Below are positions 29,555-38,503 of a stretch of DNA of 64,000 nucleotides, piece by piece. The translations under genes were made by a program, and so were the position numbers. The stretch spans positions 1-64,000 of the forward strand of contig NZ_JANIOF010000002.1 in NCBI RefSeq assembly GCF_024733555.1, read 5' to 3'. The notes under the pieces are model-generated. The model searched no databases. It was not told where the DNA came from and saw only the letters and a list, made by a program, of their open reading frames with translations. This stretch comes from Paenibacillus sp. SC116 (lineage in GTDB: Bacteria; Bacillota; Bacilli; Paenibacillales; Paenibacillaceae). The number at the start of each line of letters is the position of its first letter. Position 1 is the first letter of the stretch.

Positions 29555-30070
29555 TTAATAGACTTTAATGCTTGAGATTTGATCGTTCCAGGATACCCCT
29601 GTGCGCAAGGAGTAGCTCGATAAATTGTGTGCTGTAGATCCGGCTGCAAGGTAGAGGGAAGCACCATTGAAATCACTATGTTCAAAAACTTGCAAACCAT
29701 TACCAAGGTAAGAGGCTTTAATGGAGGATATTTTATCATTCCAAGACCCAACGAAGTGCCATTGATATCCGTTTCTTACATCAAATGCACCGCCAGAATA
29801 ACCTGCATGCTCCCAGAATGTAGCGTGGTAATTACCTTCAAGCGGTTTTACTTCATCTTTTTGTTTCGTAATAATAGCTTGAATGTGGCGATCTGCATCT
29901 GACTTATTTACGTAGGTAAATACTTTCCCTGCGCTATCTACAACAGTATGCTTTGCTTGAGCCGTTTGCTGCACCTCAACATTGGATTGAGCTAATGCGG
30001 CAGATGTCATTAGAGTCAGAGCAAGAACTGATAAGCCAACGCCAGTCGCAACCTTTTTCAACATTTTCAT
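29555..30070 (-). CDS. Secreted beta/gamma-crystallin family protein
   Basis: A Sec signal peptide (KKVATGVGLSVLALTLMTSAALAQ) precedes a short variable region and a C-terminal beta/gamma-crystallin domain of about 85 residues. Two Greek-key motifs each end in the calcium-binding signature: WNDKISSIKA and WNDQISSIKV, i.e. N/D-N/D-x-x-S/T-S. Preceding segments FWEHAGYSGGAF and VFEHSDFNGASLYL are the matching first strands. Such microbial proteins bind Ca2+ and are usually extracellular; the biological role is unknown. The ATG at 30070 has AGGTGG 5-6 nt upstream; a GTG at 30079 opens the longest frame. It is encoded against the direction of replication. Confidence 0.88.
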   Translation of the reverse strand: MKMLKKVATGVGLSVLALTLMTSAALAQSNVEVQQTAQAKHTVVDSAGKVFTYVNKSDADRHIQAIITKQKDEVKPLEGNYHATFWEHAGYSGGAFDVRNGYQWHFVGSWNDKISSIKASYLGNGLQVFEHSDFNGASLYLAAGSTAHNLSSYSLRTGVSWNDQISSIKVY

Positions 30071-30169
30071 GAAAACCACCTATCCTTTCGCTATCTATAA
30101 TTTACTTTCACTTCCATTATAGGATTGAGATAGGTATAAATATGACTAATTACCAAAAATAAAAGAAGT

Positions 30170-30202
30170 ACATAAAACGAAAGAACCCTGCCGAAGCAGG
30201 GT
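30170..30202 (-). terminator. Rho-independent terminator with UUCG tetraloop
   Basis: On the minus strand ACCCTGC-TTCG-GCAGGGT is a 7-bp stem capped by the stable UUCG tetraloop, followed by TCTTTCGTTTT. It lies 105 nt before the crystallin gene start, and ends a transcript coming from higher coordinates. Confidence 0.8.
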
Positions 30203-30491
30203 CCCTTTCTGGTTGACGGTACTTATTTGACTAGCTGCTTTACTTCAAATCTGATCGCTTGGACTTTCTCCACAGAGGAAACTCTGTATTGATGGTGTGT
30301 TTGAGACTTTAATGGCCTTTAGCACAACGCCTCGCTTCTCTTCATTTTTGTAAGAACATCATGTCGATTTTCACTTGGTTCAAATGCTCCATTGTCCAAT
30401 GGAACTCACCTCGCTACGTACCGTCAGTAACTATTATGACCACTGAGAAGTTTTATATACATCAGCTCGAAAAAAACATCAGAATGCTAAA
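30203..30491 (-). other. Gene-poor transcribed stretch between YjzC-like gene and terminator
   Basis: No convincing gene is seen. On the minus strand, ATG at about 30392 opens MEHLNQVKIDMMFLQK, which stops after 16 codons. The next frame continues open for about 30 codons (EEKRGVVLKAIKVSN), so a frameshifted small gene or a long 3' region or small RNA is possible. TGACGGTAC near 30213 and GTACCGTCA near 30418 are inverted copies bounding the stretch. Confidence 0.35.
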
Positions 30492-30686
30492 TTAGTGGGT
30501 CAGTGCATGTGATTTCTTCTTCCATTTACGATCCTTGTTTGTTGTTTCAGGGAAGTGATCTCCCTTTTTTAAGCGTATTTGTTTTGGATTCATGATTTCC
30601 GTATGGAAGCTGTTCTCACCAACCTCCATATAAATAGCGTCGTTTGGAGCGCGATCACCTGGATTGTATTCCGTACGTTCACCCAT
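30492..30686 (-). CDS. YjzC-like small protein
   Basis: The 64-aa product reads GERTEYNPGDRAPNDAIYMEVGE, then NPKQIRLKKGDHFPETTNKDRKW. This is the pattern of the YjzC family (GQ..PGQ.APN...YVEVGE and G..FPET...R.W). The B. subtilis relative is a short protein of unknown function. AAGGAGG sits 8 nt before the ATG at 30686; the frame is open 7 codons further to 30707, but that would include the ribosome site. Minus strand, divergent from rpsF. Confidence 0.8.
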   Translation of the reverse strand: MGERTEYNPGDRAPNDAIYMEVGENSFHTEIMNPKQIRLKKGDHFPETTNKDRKWKKKSHALTH

Positions 30687-30803
30687 ATTGAATTCCTCCT
30701 TAGTCATAATCAGATCGTTACCTCATTTAGTGTGGGCGATATGATGATGATTCATCAGTACCGTTTCCTAGAAGGTAAGGTGGAAACTACATTGGGGCTT
30801 TAG

Positions 30804-30832
30804 TTGCGTTTAGTGTAGGTTTTTGTTATATT
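30804..30832 (+). promoter_or_regulatory. rpsF-ssb-rpsR promoter
   Basis: TTGCGT (30804-30809), 17 nt, TATATT (30827-30832). The transcript leader of about 70 nt begins with a hairpin GCGAG-TTTTA-CTCGC (30841-30855) and a second possible stem before GGAGG. Leaders of rpsF operons are autoregulated by S6:S18 in several bacteria; that is a possibility here, not shown. Confidence 0.65.
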
Positions 30833-30910
30833 ATTTTAGTGCGAGTTTTACTCGCTCCTTGCTCCTGGCAATGACTGGGGGCCTTAAGTCCATAAGGAGG
30901 TGAATCACAA

Positions 30911-31195
30911 ATGCGTAAGTACGAATTGATGTACATTATTCGTCCTGACATTGAACAAGATGCTGTTCAAGCAGCAGTAGACAAGTTCCAGGGCGTCATC
31001 TCTAACGGTGGCGAAATTACGAAGCATGATGTAATGGGTAAGCGCCGTCTTGCGTACGAGATTAAGAAATTCCGCGATGGTCACTATGTGTTGGTTAACT
31101 TCACAGCAGAACCTGCGGTTGTAGCAGAGTTGGATCGTCAATTGAAGATCTCCGACGCTGTTATCCGTCATCTCGTAACAAACGACGTAGCTTAA
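30911..31195 (+). CDS. rpsF: 30S ribosomal protein S6
   Basis: The 94-aa sequence RKYELMYIIRPDIEQDAVQAAV, GKRRLAYEIKKFRDGHYVLVNF and the C-terminal block match S6, which pairs with S18 on the small-subunit platform. AAGGAGGTG lies 8 nt before the ATG. It heads the rpsF-ssb-rpsR operon found next to the origin in Firmicutes. Confidence 0.98.
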   Translation: MRKYELMYIIRPDIEQDAVQAAVDKFQGVISNGGEITKHDVMGKRRLAYEIKKFRDGHYVLVNFTAEPAVVAELDRQLKISDAVIRHLVTNDVA

Positions 31196-31239
31196 TTGCC
31201 ATACCATGTAAGTAAACAAGCTGTTGAAGGAGGGATACC

Positions 31240-31734
31240 ATGTTAAATCGCGTAATCTTAATTGGCCGACTCACTAAAGATCCAGAATTACGTTATACAC
31301 CAGCTGGCGTAGCTGTAACTCAATTTACCATTGCGGTAGATCGACCGTTCTCTAGCCAAGGTGGCGAGCGTGAAGCTGACTTTATACCTGTTGTGACATG
31401 GCGTCAGTTAGCGGAGACTTGTGCAAATTATTTGCGCAAAGGTCGCTTAACGGCTGTGGAGGGACGCATTCAGGTGCGTAACTATGATAACAACGAAGGA
31501 AAGCGTGTCTACGTTACAGAAGTAATTGCAGACAACGTACGCTTCTTGGAATCTAACCGTGACAGTGGTGGTTCGAGAGATGATGCTGGCAGCTTTGGCG
31601 GTTCTGCGCCAAGTTCAAACAACGCATCTCGCGGCGGCAACAACAATTCGGGTTATTCCCGCGGGCCTGCAGCGGATCCTTTCTCTGACGACGGCAAGCC
31701 GATCGATATCTCAGATGACGATCTGCCATTTTAA
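31240..31734 (+). CDS. ssb: Single-stranded DNA-binding protein
   Basis: The OB-fold domain is residues 1-105 ([33 protein letters not shown]). A Gly/Asn/Ser-rich disordered linker of about 45 residues follows, and the acidic tip DISDDDLPF recruits partner proteins. Its length of 164 aa is typical of the essential SsbA type. It is 44 nt after rpsF with GGAGGG ahead of its ATG, and 20 nt before rpsR. Confidence 0.98.
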   Translation: MLNRVILIGRLTKDPELRYTPAGVAVTQFTIAVDRPFSSQGGEREADFIPVVTWRQLAETCANYLRKGRLTAVEGRIQVRNYDNNEGKRVYVTEVIADNVRFLESNRDSGGSRDDAGSFGGSAPSSNNASRGGNNNSGYSRGPAADPFSDDGKPIDISDDDLPF

Positions 31735-31754
31735 AATGGAAAGGACTGAATGGA

Positions 31755-32030
31755 ATGAGTTTCAATCGTAATGAAGGCGGAGAGCGCCCAGAGCGTAAGT
31801 TTGGTGGTCGTCGTGGCCGCAACAAACGCCGTAAAGTGTGCTTCTTTACTGCTCAAAAAATTACTCACATTGATTATAAAGACACTGATCTTCTCAAAAA
31901 GTTCATCAGTGAGCGTGGTAAAATCTTGCCACGTCGTGTAACTGGTACAAGCGCGAAGTACCAACGCGCATTGACGATCGCTATCAAGCGTTCCCGTCAA
32001 GTAGCATTGTTGCCATACACAACTGAGTAG
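31755..32030 (+). CDS. rpsR: 30S ribosomal protein S18
   Basis: The 91-aa protein has the S18 core, [39 protein letters not shown] followed by [19 protein letters not shown]. The N-terminus is a basic, Gly/Arg-rich extension ([22 protein letters not shown]), a little longer than in B. subtilis. It is the last gene of the operon and is followed by a strong terminator. Confidence 0.97.
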   Translation: MSFNRNEGGERPERKFGGRRGRNKRRKVCFFTAQKITHIDYKDTDLLKKFISERGKILPRRVTGTSAKYQRALTIAIKRSRQVALLPYTTE

Positions 32031-32040
32031 TACTCAGTCG

Positions 32041-32076
32041 AAAGACAGCCGAATTCGTTCGGCTGTCTTTTTTATT
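32041..32076 (+). terminator. rpsF operon terminator
   Basis: AAAGACAGCCGAA-TTCG-TTCGGCTGTCTTT is a 13-bp perfect stem followed by TTTATTT, 10 nt after rpsR. Confidence 0.93.
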
Positions 32077-32117
32077 TGTATGGGTATAGATGCATATGAA
32101 GTATAGAAACAATCATG

Positions 32118-32480
32118 CTAACTCCACTGCTCATGCTTCGTATGTATATTTTCGGCAGTAATAAATCCTCGCTGCATAATAGGAGGGCAGCTTTTATTGT
32201 ATTGAGTGATATTAGCATTAAGCTTATCAAGACAGATTTGCATCTTAGGCGTGTGTCCATCAAGTTCCAAGAGCTTAATTGCTTGAATAATCTCCTTGCG
32301 AATCAGCTGCTGCTGTTCTATCCAGCTAGGTAAATAATTAGCTTCTTTACGTACATTTTGAAGAGGATCACCGCTTGAGGGTTCAATTGGTTTACCTTTG
32401 CCATGTAGAGCACTCATCTTCCCGCTTTTCTCATAATTGCTTACAATGTCATCCATAAAGTCTCCTCTATATAAGCTCAT
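32118..32480 (-). CDS. DUF1992 (DnaJ homologue subfamily C member 28-like) protein
   Basis: The recognisable part is SGKMSALHGKGKPIEPSSGDPLQNVRKEANYLPSWIEQQQLIRKEI, the conserved DUF1992 block (GKGKPL...P..W...). The family takes its DnaJ name from a eukaryotic fusion; no J domain is present. The function is unknown. GGAGGGG precedes the ATG at 32480 by 8 nt; an ATG at 32456 with GAGGAG is the alternative. Minus strand, convergent with the rpsF operon. Confidence 0.8.
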   Translation of the reverse strand: MSLYRGDFMDDIVSNYEKSGKMSALHGKGKPIEPSSGDPLQNVRKEANYLPSWIEQQQLIRKEIIQAIKLLELDGHTPKMQICLDKLNANITQYNKSCPPIMQRGFITAENIHTKHEQWS

Positions 32481-32826
32481 ATGAAAAACCCCTCCCAGTC
32501 CTATTGAAATTACAAAATAATACATATAAATATACTCAAATTATATCTATTTATTTCACATATGTACAGATAATTATTACGCTTTTGAGGGACTAAAAAA
32601 CAGTTTGTGAGCAGTTGTAGAGCCAATAATTACGGCAGTAAGCAAGTGGACAAAGCAGCTGAAACCATTGCTGAATAAGGCTTTTTCATGTCATGTATCT
32701 TTTACTATTTTATTTTTTAATTGTAAGGTAGTACAATAAGGCATAGTCTGCTGTCATTAATAAGGTCCAATAAAAAAAAGCCCAATCGTTCATTCTATAA
32801 GTAATGAGCGAAAGGGGCGTGGCCGT

Positions 32827-33570
32827 ATGCCAGAGTGGGTATTAGTTGCCGCTCGCACATGGATGTCAATGGTCGTATTGTTCATAATGACAAAGTTACT
32901 CGGTAAGCGCCAAGTATCGCAGTTGTCTTTGTTTGAGTATATGACAGGCTTAACAATTGGCAGTTTGGTCGTCTACATTTCAATAAATACCGATGGATTA
33001 TGGTATCTAGGGGTAGTATCGATGTCGGTGTGGGTGTTGACGTCACTAGGCTTAGGATGGCTGCAGTTGAAGAGCAAGCGGTTCCGTGGGTTTATTGATT
33101 CTGGCGGGACGATATTGATTCAGCAGGGGCGAATCATGGAACATCATATGCGCAAGGAACGTCTTACAATAGATGAAATGATGATTCAATTGCGAAAGAA
33201 AAATGCTTTTCATCTAGCGGATGTGGAATTCGCCATTATGGAGCCGAGCGGTGAAATTAACGTCATGCTTAAGAAACAGAAACAACCGCTAACGCTTGAA
33301 CAACTCGGTATCAAAGCAGCAGAGCCTGAAAGAGCGCCTGTTATCGTCCTGATGGATGGGACGATGTTAGAGGATGAGCTGAAGATGATCGGCAAAGACA
33401 AAGGTTGGCTAAGTAAGGAGCTAGAGAAAAGAGGATTAAAGGAACAGGATGTATTCCTTGTCCAGGTAGATGCTGCGTTTCAATTGTATATTGATTTGTT
33501 TAATCAACGAAAGGACACAGCAGCCTATTCACCTTATGAGCATCAATTCTGGAGAGGGTTGGGGCCATAG
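32827..33570 (+). CDS. DUF421 family membrane protein (YetF-like)
   Basis: The N-terminal 75 residues hold two to three transmembrane helices containing TKLLGKRQVSQLSLFEYMTGLTIGSLVVYIS, the conserved motif of the YetF/YdfS/YkjA family. The cytosolic part contains the paired DUF421/DUF3290 region: GFIDSGGTILIQQGRIMEHHMRKERLTIDEMMIQLRKKN and DVEFAIMEPSGEINVMLKKQ. YetF proteins have been linked to spore germination-associated roles in B. subtilis. Length 247 aa is typical. GAAAGGGG precedes the ATG. The 300-nt gap upstream (32526-32826) is AT-rich with no clear feature. Confidence 0.9.
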   Translation: MPEWVLVAARTWMSMVVLFIMTKLLGKRQVSQLSLFEYMTGLTIGSLVVYISINTDGLWYLGVVSMSVWVLTSLGLGWLQLKSKRFRGFIDSGGTILIQQGRIMEHHMRKERLTIDEMMIQLRKKNAFHLADVEFAIMEPSGEINVMLKKQKQPLTLEQLGIKAAEPERAPVIVLMDGTMLEDELKMIGKDKGWLSKELEKRGLKEQDVFLVQVDAAFQLYIDLFNQRKDTAAYSPYEHQFWRGLGP

Positions 33571-33699
33571 GAGCGGGTTCTACAGGTTATGAATATGGCA
33601 GTAAGACAACGTGTGAATTTGCGTCAGGTGCATTCACACCTATACATGACATGATTAGGGATAAAGATTTAGAACAAATTGGGGAAGAAGTGAATAGCA

Positions 33700-34689
33700 A
33701 TGAAAAAGAAAAAGTCAGCCAAGAAGTGGTGGATTTTATTAGCTGTTATCGTTCTTGTGCTTGTTGGTGGATTTATGTTCCGCAAGCAATTAGCCTTACT
33801 TGGATTTGATTTGTTCCTGCAGGATAAGGTGGAGGAGTCATTGAATGGCTCGTATCAACCTATTGATGGTAAACCAGAAGTATCTCGCGAAGTAACAGAG
33901 CCATTCTCTACATTGCTGCTGGGCGTTGATCAGCGTGATAAGGAGGTTGGACGTTCAGATACGATGATTTATAGTGTAGTTCGTCCGAAAGACAATAAGG
34001 TGCTCTTAATTTCCATTCCACGTGACACGTACACAAAGATTATTGGTTACAATGGAGATGTGAAAACCAAAATAAATCATGCCTATGCCCATGGCGGTGT
34101 GAAAATGAGTATCGACACGGTAGAAGATCTGCTCGGCACCAAGGTTGATCATTATGCAACCGTTAACTTCCAAGGGTTGAAAGACGTCGTTGATGCAATG
34201 GGCGGCGTGAAGCTCCCAATTACGGAAGATATCGTGAACAAAGATCCAAACCATGAGAAGTTCCGTATTGAAGGCAACAAACCAATATACAATGGTCAGG
34301 AAGCTTTGTATTATGTACGTTACCGTGAAGATTCAGACATGAATCGGACTATGCGCCATCGCATCTTCCTTGAAGCAATGATGAATCGTGCGGTTGAATT
34401 GGATCAAATTCATAAAATTCCAGATTTAATTGGTATTATGGGCAAGAACTTTACAACAGACATGCGTCCAAGCTACATGATTGATCTAGCTAAAACGATG
34501 TTCCAAAATGCAGGTGCTCCAATTATTAGCAGCTATATGCTGCATGGCGAAGGTCAGCGTATGGATGGCGGTTGGTATTACATCCCGCTTGAAGAAGATA
34601 TCGAGTATGTCCAGCAGTTAATTAAGAACTGGATGGATCCCAATGCGCAGCCTAGTGATTTGAAGCCAAGACAATTTACTATTGAGTAG
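33700..34689 (+). CDS. LytR-CpsA-Psr (LCP) family cell wall ligase
   Basis: One N-terminal membrane anchor follows a poly-Lys start (SAKKWWILLAVIVLVLVGGFMF). The extracellular LCP domain has LLLGVDQRDKEVGRSDTMIY, LLISIPRDTYTKI with the catalytic Arg/Asp, and KINHAYAHGGVKMSIDTVEDLLG and later YVRYREDSDMNRTMRHR. LCP enzymes transfer teichoic acids or other glycopolymers to peptidoglycan. GGGGAAG precedes the ATG. It is a separate unit with its own terminator. Confidence 0.95.
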   Translation: MKKKKSAKKWWILLAVIVLVLVGGFMFRKQLALLGFDLFLQDKVEESLNGSYQPIDGKPEVSREVTEPFSTLLLGVDQRDKEVGRSDTMIYSVVRPKDNKVLLISIPRDTYTKIIGYNGDVKTKINHAYAHGGVKMSIDTVEDLLGTKVDHYATVNFQGLKDVVDAMGGVKLPITEDIVNKDPNHEKFRIEGNKPIYNGQEALYYVRYREDSDMNRTMRHRIFLEAMMNRAVELDQIHKIPDLIGIMGKNFTTDMRPSYMIDLAKTMFQNAGAPIISSYMLHGEGQRMDGGWYYIPLEEDIEYVQQLIKNWMDPNAQPSDLKPRQFTIE

Positions 34690-34726
34690 CATATTCAATT
34701 GTTCTTATAAGACTTATACGATAATA

Positions 34727-34768
34727 AGAAAGTCAGTCGCGATTGTGCGGCTGACTTTTTTGTTTTTC
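34727..34768 (+). terminator. LCP gene terminator
   Basis: AAAGTCAGtCGC and GCGgCTGACTTT form the stem around ATTGT, followed by TTTG and TTTTT. It lies about 40 nt after the LCP stop. Confidence 0.85.
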
Positions 34769-34824
34769 TATCCTAGAATGTGTTAATTTAAAGATATGGA
34801 AAGTTTGAGGAGGAGACTGAACGG

Positions 34825-35244
34825 ATGAACATCGCATTTTTCTTACTGCCCAAGCATGAGGTTGTGTGCGCAAGCAACCAATCTACACTAAGGCAGACGC
34901 TGGAGCGAATGGAGTATCATCGCTACACGTCAGTTCCGATTATTAACGATGAAGGGGAATATGTAGGTACAGTCACAGAGGGCGATTTGCTGTGGCATAT
35001 GAAAAATTCTAATGGAGAGATTACATTTGAGACCGCATCCCACTTTTTACTCAGCGAAGTCTCACTGAATAAGCAAATTAAAGCAGTACGTATAGATTCG
35101 AACATGGAAGATTTGGTTAAGTTGGCAAAGGTACAGAACTTTGTTCCTGTCGTCGATGACAGACAGCGATTCATTGGTATTGTTCGTCGTAGTCAAATTA
35201 TTGAATATTGCGAGCAGTTCATGACGAAAGCTATGGATGCCTAA
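34825..35244 (+). CDS. CBS domain pair protein
   Basis: The 139-aa protein is two CBS motifs. The first is ASNQSTLRQTLERMEYHRYTSVPIINDEGEYVGTVTEGDLLWHM. The second is AVRIDSNMEDLVKLAKVQNFVPVVDDRQRFIGIVRRSQIIEY. Such pairs bind adenine nucleotides and regulate partners, and stand-alone pairs in Firmicutes include c-di-AMP binders such as CbpA/DarB. Given gdpP (c-di-AMP phosphodiesterase) 1.3 kb downstream, c-di-AMP binding is a reasonable guess only. GAGGAGGAG precedes the ATG. Confidence 0.9.
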   Translation: MNIAFFLLPKHEVVCASNQSTLRQTLERMEYHRYTSVPIINDEGEYVGTVTEGDLLWHMKNSNGEITFETASHFLLSEVSLNKQIKAVRIDSNMEDLVKLAKVQNFVPVVDDRQRFIGIVRRSQIIEYCEQFMTKAMDA

Positions 35245-35301
35245 TAATTAATGATATAATGGAATGTAATGCTCGTATTGAAGGGGTGTGAATTTGTAAC
35301 G

Positions 35302-35604
35302 ATGCCCAAGGATATGGATGTGGCCAAACGGGTCAAAGTAATTGAGTGGCTTAAGACGGAAGTGATGGATTATACAGCACGCTTATTCAAGTCGTTGTGG
35401 GAAGGCAGCACGACGAAAGTGATGGATAGTCTGGCAAGTCTTATCGTGAGCAGTTACATCCTAGGTCGTCGAGTCGGTATTTCTTATGAGGATCTCGACA
35501 ACAGCATCTTAGACAAATTGCATCAATTCAAAAAGGAAGGTCACCAGTTGGAAGACTGGTATCAGGATATTTCAAAGTTGGAAGAACATTTACGCAAGAG
35601 GTGA
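35302..35604 (+). CDS. MazG-like family protein
   Basis: The conserved sequence DVAKRVKVIEWLKTEVMDYTARLFKSLWEGS, then DSLASLIVSSYILGRRVGISYEDLDNSI matches the MazG-like family (related to NTP pyrophosphohydrolases). The catalytic Glu pattern of true MazG is not obvious, so activity is uncertain. The start is unclear: an ATG at 35269 has no ribosome site, while the ATG at 35302 matches family N-termini but has AAGGGGTG about 14 nt away. The gene ends where the YybS gene begins. Confidence 0.8.
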   Translation: MPKDMDVAKRVKVIEWLKTEVMDYTARLFKSLWEGSTTKVMDSLASLIVSSYILGRRVGISYEDLDNSILDKLHQFKKEGHQLEDWYQDISKLEEHLRKR

Positions 35605-35609
35605 ACATC

Positions 35610-36530
35610 TTGAACAACCGCTGGACTGCGCTCGGATGGGCAGTTGCTGCACTTGTGCTGCTGCTATCGTTCGGGACGCTAATGCAACCGATTACGATGA
35701 GCTTTGTTGCTATACCGTTTGTCGTATTGTTTACGACGTTATCAACGGCTGCATTTACAGCATGTGTAGCAGCTGTGCTGCTTATCGTATTTTTACTGTT
35801 ACAGCCAATTGGCTCTATCGTCGTACTCATTTCACTGTATTTTATTATCCCTGCTATCGTGATGGGCTTTTTATTCAAGCGCCAGCGGACGGGATGGTCG
35901 GTGTTTGTAGGTGGAACACTAGCTTTTTTAATTCAATCATTACTCGCATTAGGGCTTACAAGTTATTTGTTCCAAGTCGATATTACAACGTACTTACATG
36001 AGTATCTTACGCAGTATCAGAAGTTGGCTGCTGATATGGGTGTCACAATGCCGAATATGCCGTCTGTAGATGAACAGGTTGCATACATTAGTATGAGACT
36101 TCCGTCATTGCTGATTGCAGGTGCCATTTATATAGGCTCCATTACGTATGCAATTAGCCGCAGACTACTGACAGCACAAGGTGTCTCGGTACAGCGAATG
36201 AAGCCAGTCAAGTATTGGATGCTGCCGAAGTCCCTGCTTTGGTACTACTTGGTTGCTATGATCCTTGATCTGGTTATCGTGAAAGAAGCAGGTTCATTCC
36301 TTACTTTAGTCATCGTTAACTTGTATGAAATTTTGCAAGTAGCCTTTATCGTACAAGGTGTGTCATTCTTGTTCTTCTACGCAGATTTCAAGGGTTGGAA
36401 ACGAGCTTTACCTGTAACATTAACGATACTTGTCGTTATTTTCCCGCCGTTTCAATATATTTGCCGACTAGTCGGCATTATAGATATGGCGTTTCCACTG
36501 CGCCAAGCAGTCTCTAGACCAAAGCAATAG
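35610..36530 (+). CDS. yybS: YybS-like membrane protein (DUF2232)
   Basis: An integral membrane protein with about eight hydrophobic segments, e.g. LGWAVAALVLLLSFGTLM, YFIIPAIVMGFLF and GWKRALPVTLTILVVIFPPF. The order yybS-gdpP-rplI-dnaB is conserved with B. subtilis, which supports the name. Function is unknown, though the fold resembles S components and other small-molecule transporters. The longest frame starts with GTG at 35601; AGAGGTG precedes the TTG at 35610 by 6 nt, so TTG is preferred. Only 11 nt separate it from gdpP. Confidence 0.86.
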   Translation: MNNRWTALGWAVAALVLLLSFGTLMQPITMSFVAIPFVVLFTTLSTAAFTACVAAVLLIVFLLLQPIGSIVVLISLYFIIPAIVMGFLFKRQRTGWSVFVGGTLAFLIQSLLALGLTSYLFQVDITTYLHEYLTQYQKLAADMGVTMPNMPSVDEQVAYISMRLPSLLIAGAIYIGSITYAISRRLLTAQGVSVQRMKPVKYWMLPKSLLWYYLVAMILDLVIVKEAGSFLTLVIVNLYEILQVAFIVQGVSFLFFYADFKGWKRALPVTLTILVVIFPPFQYICRLVGIIDMAFPLRQAVSRPKQ

Positions 36531-36541
36531 GGAGAGCATCG

Positions 36542-38503
36542 ATGCCGAAAATTTGGTTTCAACGCTGGTTCGCAAGGCATAATAGCTGGTCAATGCTTTA
36601 TGTGCTTGTGTTAACTCTCGTTGTCGCTTATTACAATTGGATAATTGGATTCCTTGGATTTATCGGCTTTGCCGCACTGCTTTTTATTACGCTGGCTGCT
36701 GAGCGCAATTTCCGGGCAGAGATGGAAGCCTATTTGTCTACACTTGGATTGCGTGTGAAGCGGGCCGTAGATGATGCGGTAACAGAGCTGCCTTATGGCA
36801 TTGTGCTATACAGTGATCAGCGGGTAATTGAGTGGACCAACCGATATGTAGAATTGTTGAAAGGTGATGGCAGCCTCGTTGGAGAACGTCTCGAAGAGGT
36901 GTTTCCGAAGCTGAGTCTTCACAAAGATAAACATTTGCCGATCGAGATTGAGATGGGTGGACGATTGCTCCAAGTGCAGGTTGTCTCAGAAGAGCGTCTT
37001 ATTTACTTTACAGACATATCTGAAATGGCGGCGCTTCGTGCTCGTTATGAGGGCGAACGCATGGCTGTTGGCATCGTCGTGCTTGATAATTTGGAAGAGT
37101 CGATGCAAGGTCTGGATGATCAGCAGCGGGCAGGCTTGTTAGCCAAAGTCGTTGCTCATCTTACAGAATGGGCCGTTGAGAACGGCATTTTGATGAAGCG
37201 GCTGTCTTCTGAGCGTCAATTCATGGTGATGGACGTCCAGACGCTAAAAGCACTTGAACAGACGCGCTTCGTTGTACTGGACGAAGTGCGGGAGCTGACG
37301 ATGGAGAGCAAGCTGCCGGTGACGCTAAGCATGGGCTTTGCGGCGGGACTTGAATCCATCGTAGAACTTGGGCAATTAGCGCAATCGAGCTTGGACATTG
37401 CGCTGGGCCGCGGTGGCGACCAAGTAGCTGTGCGGGTCGGCCAGCGGTTGTCCTTCTACGGCGGTAAATCCAACGCCGTAGAGAAGCGGACGCGCGTGCG
37501 TGCACGCGTCATTGCGCATGCGCTGCGCGATTTCATTCGCCAGAGCGATGCGGTGTTCATTATGGGACACCGCAACCCAGACACGGATTCCGTCGGGTCA
37601 GCAATTGGCGTGTTGAACGCGTGCCGCATGATGGAAACGGAAGCGTACATCGTGTTGGAGGAGAGCAATCCTTCTATTGATCGCCTCGTGGCCGAATTGA
37701 AGAAGGATGAGCTGCTGTGGTCTCGCTTTATTTCGAAGCAAGAGGCGTTGGAGATGGCGACGGATGATAGCTTGGTTATTGTTGTCGATACACATAAGGC
37801 TTCGATGGTGGAAGAGCCAAGGCTGCTGCAAGCAACGGATCGGATCGTTATTATTGATCACCATCGCCGAGGCGAAGAGTTTATCTCTGATGCGGTGCTT
37901 GTCTATTTGGAGCCGTATGCATCCTCTACAGCAGAGCTTGTAACGGAGTTGTTGCAGTACATCCACAATCGACTCCATCTTAGTGTGTTGGAATCGACAG
38001 CGCTGTTAGCTGGTATTACGGTAGATACGAAGCATTTCTCGCTTCGTACTGGATCGCGAACATTCGATGCGGCTAGCTTCTTGCGCCGTCATGGTGCGGA
38101 TACAGCGCTCATTCAACGCATGCTGAAGGAAGACCTGAAAGAGTATATTGAAAAGGCAGAAGTTATTCGCCACGCGGAAATGCATTATGATCATATTGCA
38201 ATCGCGGTAACGGAGCCTGGCCGCAAATTTTCTCAGTTGCTGATCGCACAAGTAGCTGATACGCTGTTAAATATGACAGGTGTATTGGCATCGTTCGTCA
38301 TTAGTGAGCGTCCAGATGGCTATATAGCTATAAGTGCTCGCTCGCTCGGACAGATGAACGTGCAAGTTGTTATGGAGAGACTTGGCGGAGGCGGACATCT
38401 GACGAATGCGGCTGTACAGTTGCAATGCACATTGGATGAGGCGGAAAAGCAGCTGAAGCAGGTGCTAGCAGAAATCGAAACAGAAGAGGGGTTGTTCGAA
38501 TGA
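36542..38503 (+). CDS. gdpP: Cyclic-di-AMP phosphodiesterase GdpP
   Basis: GdpP degrades c-di-AMP to pApA and thereby influences potassium homeostasis, wall stress and beta-lactam tolerance. Order: two transmembrane helices (residues about 18-55), a PAS-like domain, a degenerate GGDEF domain, the DHH domain with [17 protein letters not shown] and [11 protein letters not shown], and DHHA1 ending in [15 protein letters not shown]. At 653 aa it is full length. Its stop overlaps the rplI start by 4 nt (ATGA). The stretch around 37440-37540 is locally G/C-rich compared with its surroundings. Confidence 0.96.
   Translation: MPKIWFQRWFARHNSWSMLYVLVLTLVVAYYNWIIGFLGFIGFAALLFITLAAERNFRAEMEAYLSTLGLRVKRAVDDAVTELPYGIVLYSDQRVIEWTNRYVELLKGDGSLVGERLEEVFPKLSLHKDKHLPIEIEMGGRLLQVQVVSEERLIYFTDISEMAALRARYEGERMAVGIVVLDNLEESMQGLDDQQRAGLLAKVVAHLTEWAVENGILMKRLSSERQFMVMDVQTLKALEQTRFVVLDEVRELTMESKLPVTLSMGFAAGLESIVELGQLAQSSLDIALGRGGDQVAVRVGQRLSFYGGKSNAVEKRTRVRARVIAHALRDFIRQSDAVFIMGHRNPDTDSVGSAIGVLNACRMMETEAYIVLEESNPSIDRLVAELKKDELLWSRFISKQEALEMATDDSLVIVVDTHKASMVEEPRLLQATDRIVIIDHHRRGEEFISDAVLVYLEPYASSTAELVTELLQYIHNRLHLSVLESTALLAGITVDTKHFSLRTGSRTFDAASFLRRHGADTALIQRMLKEDLKEYIEKAEVIRHAEMHYDHIAIAVTEPGRKFSQLLIAQVADTLLNMTGVLASFVISERPDGYIAISARSLGQMNVQVVMERLGGGGHLTNAAVQLQCTLDEAEKQLKQVLAEIETEEGLFE

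Noticed and set aside
30361-30495. 44-aa plus-strand reading frame (MSIFTWFKCSIV)
   Set aside because: No ribosome site and no recognisable family; lies in the unexplained minus-strand transcript.
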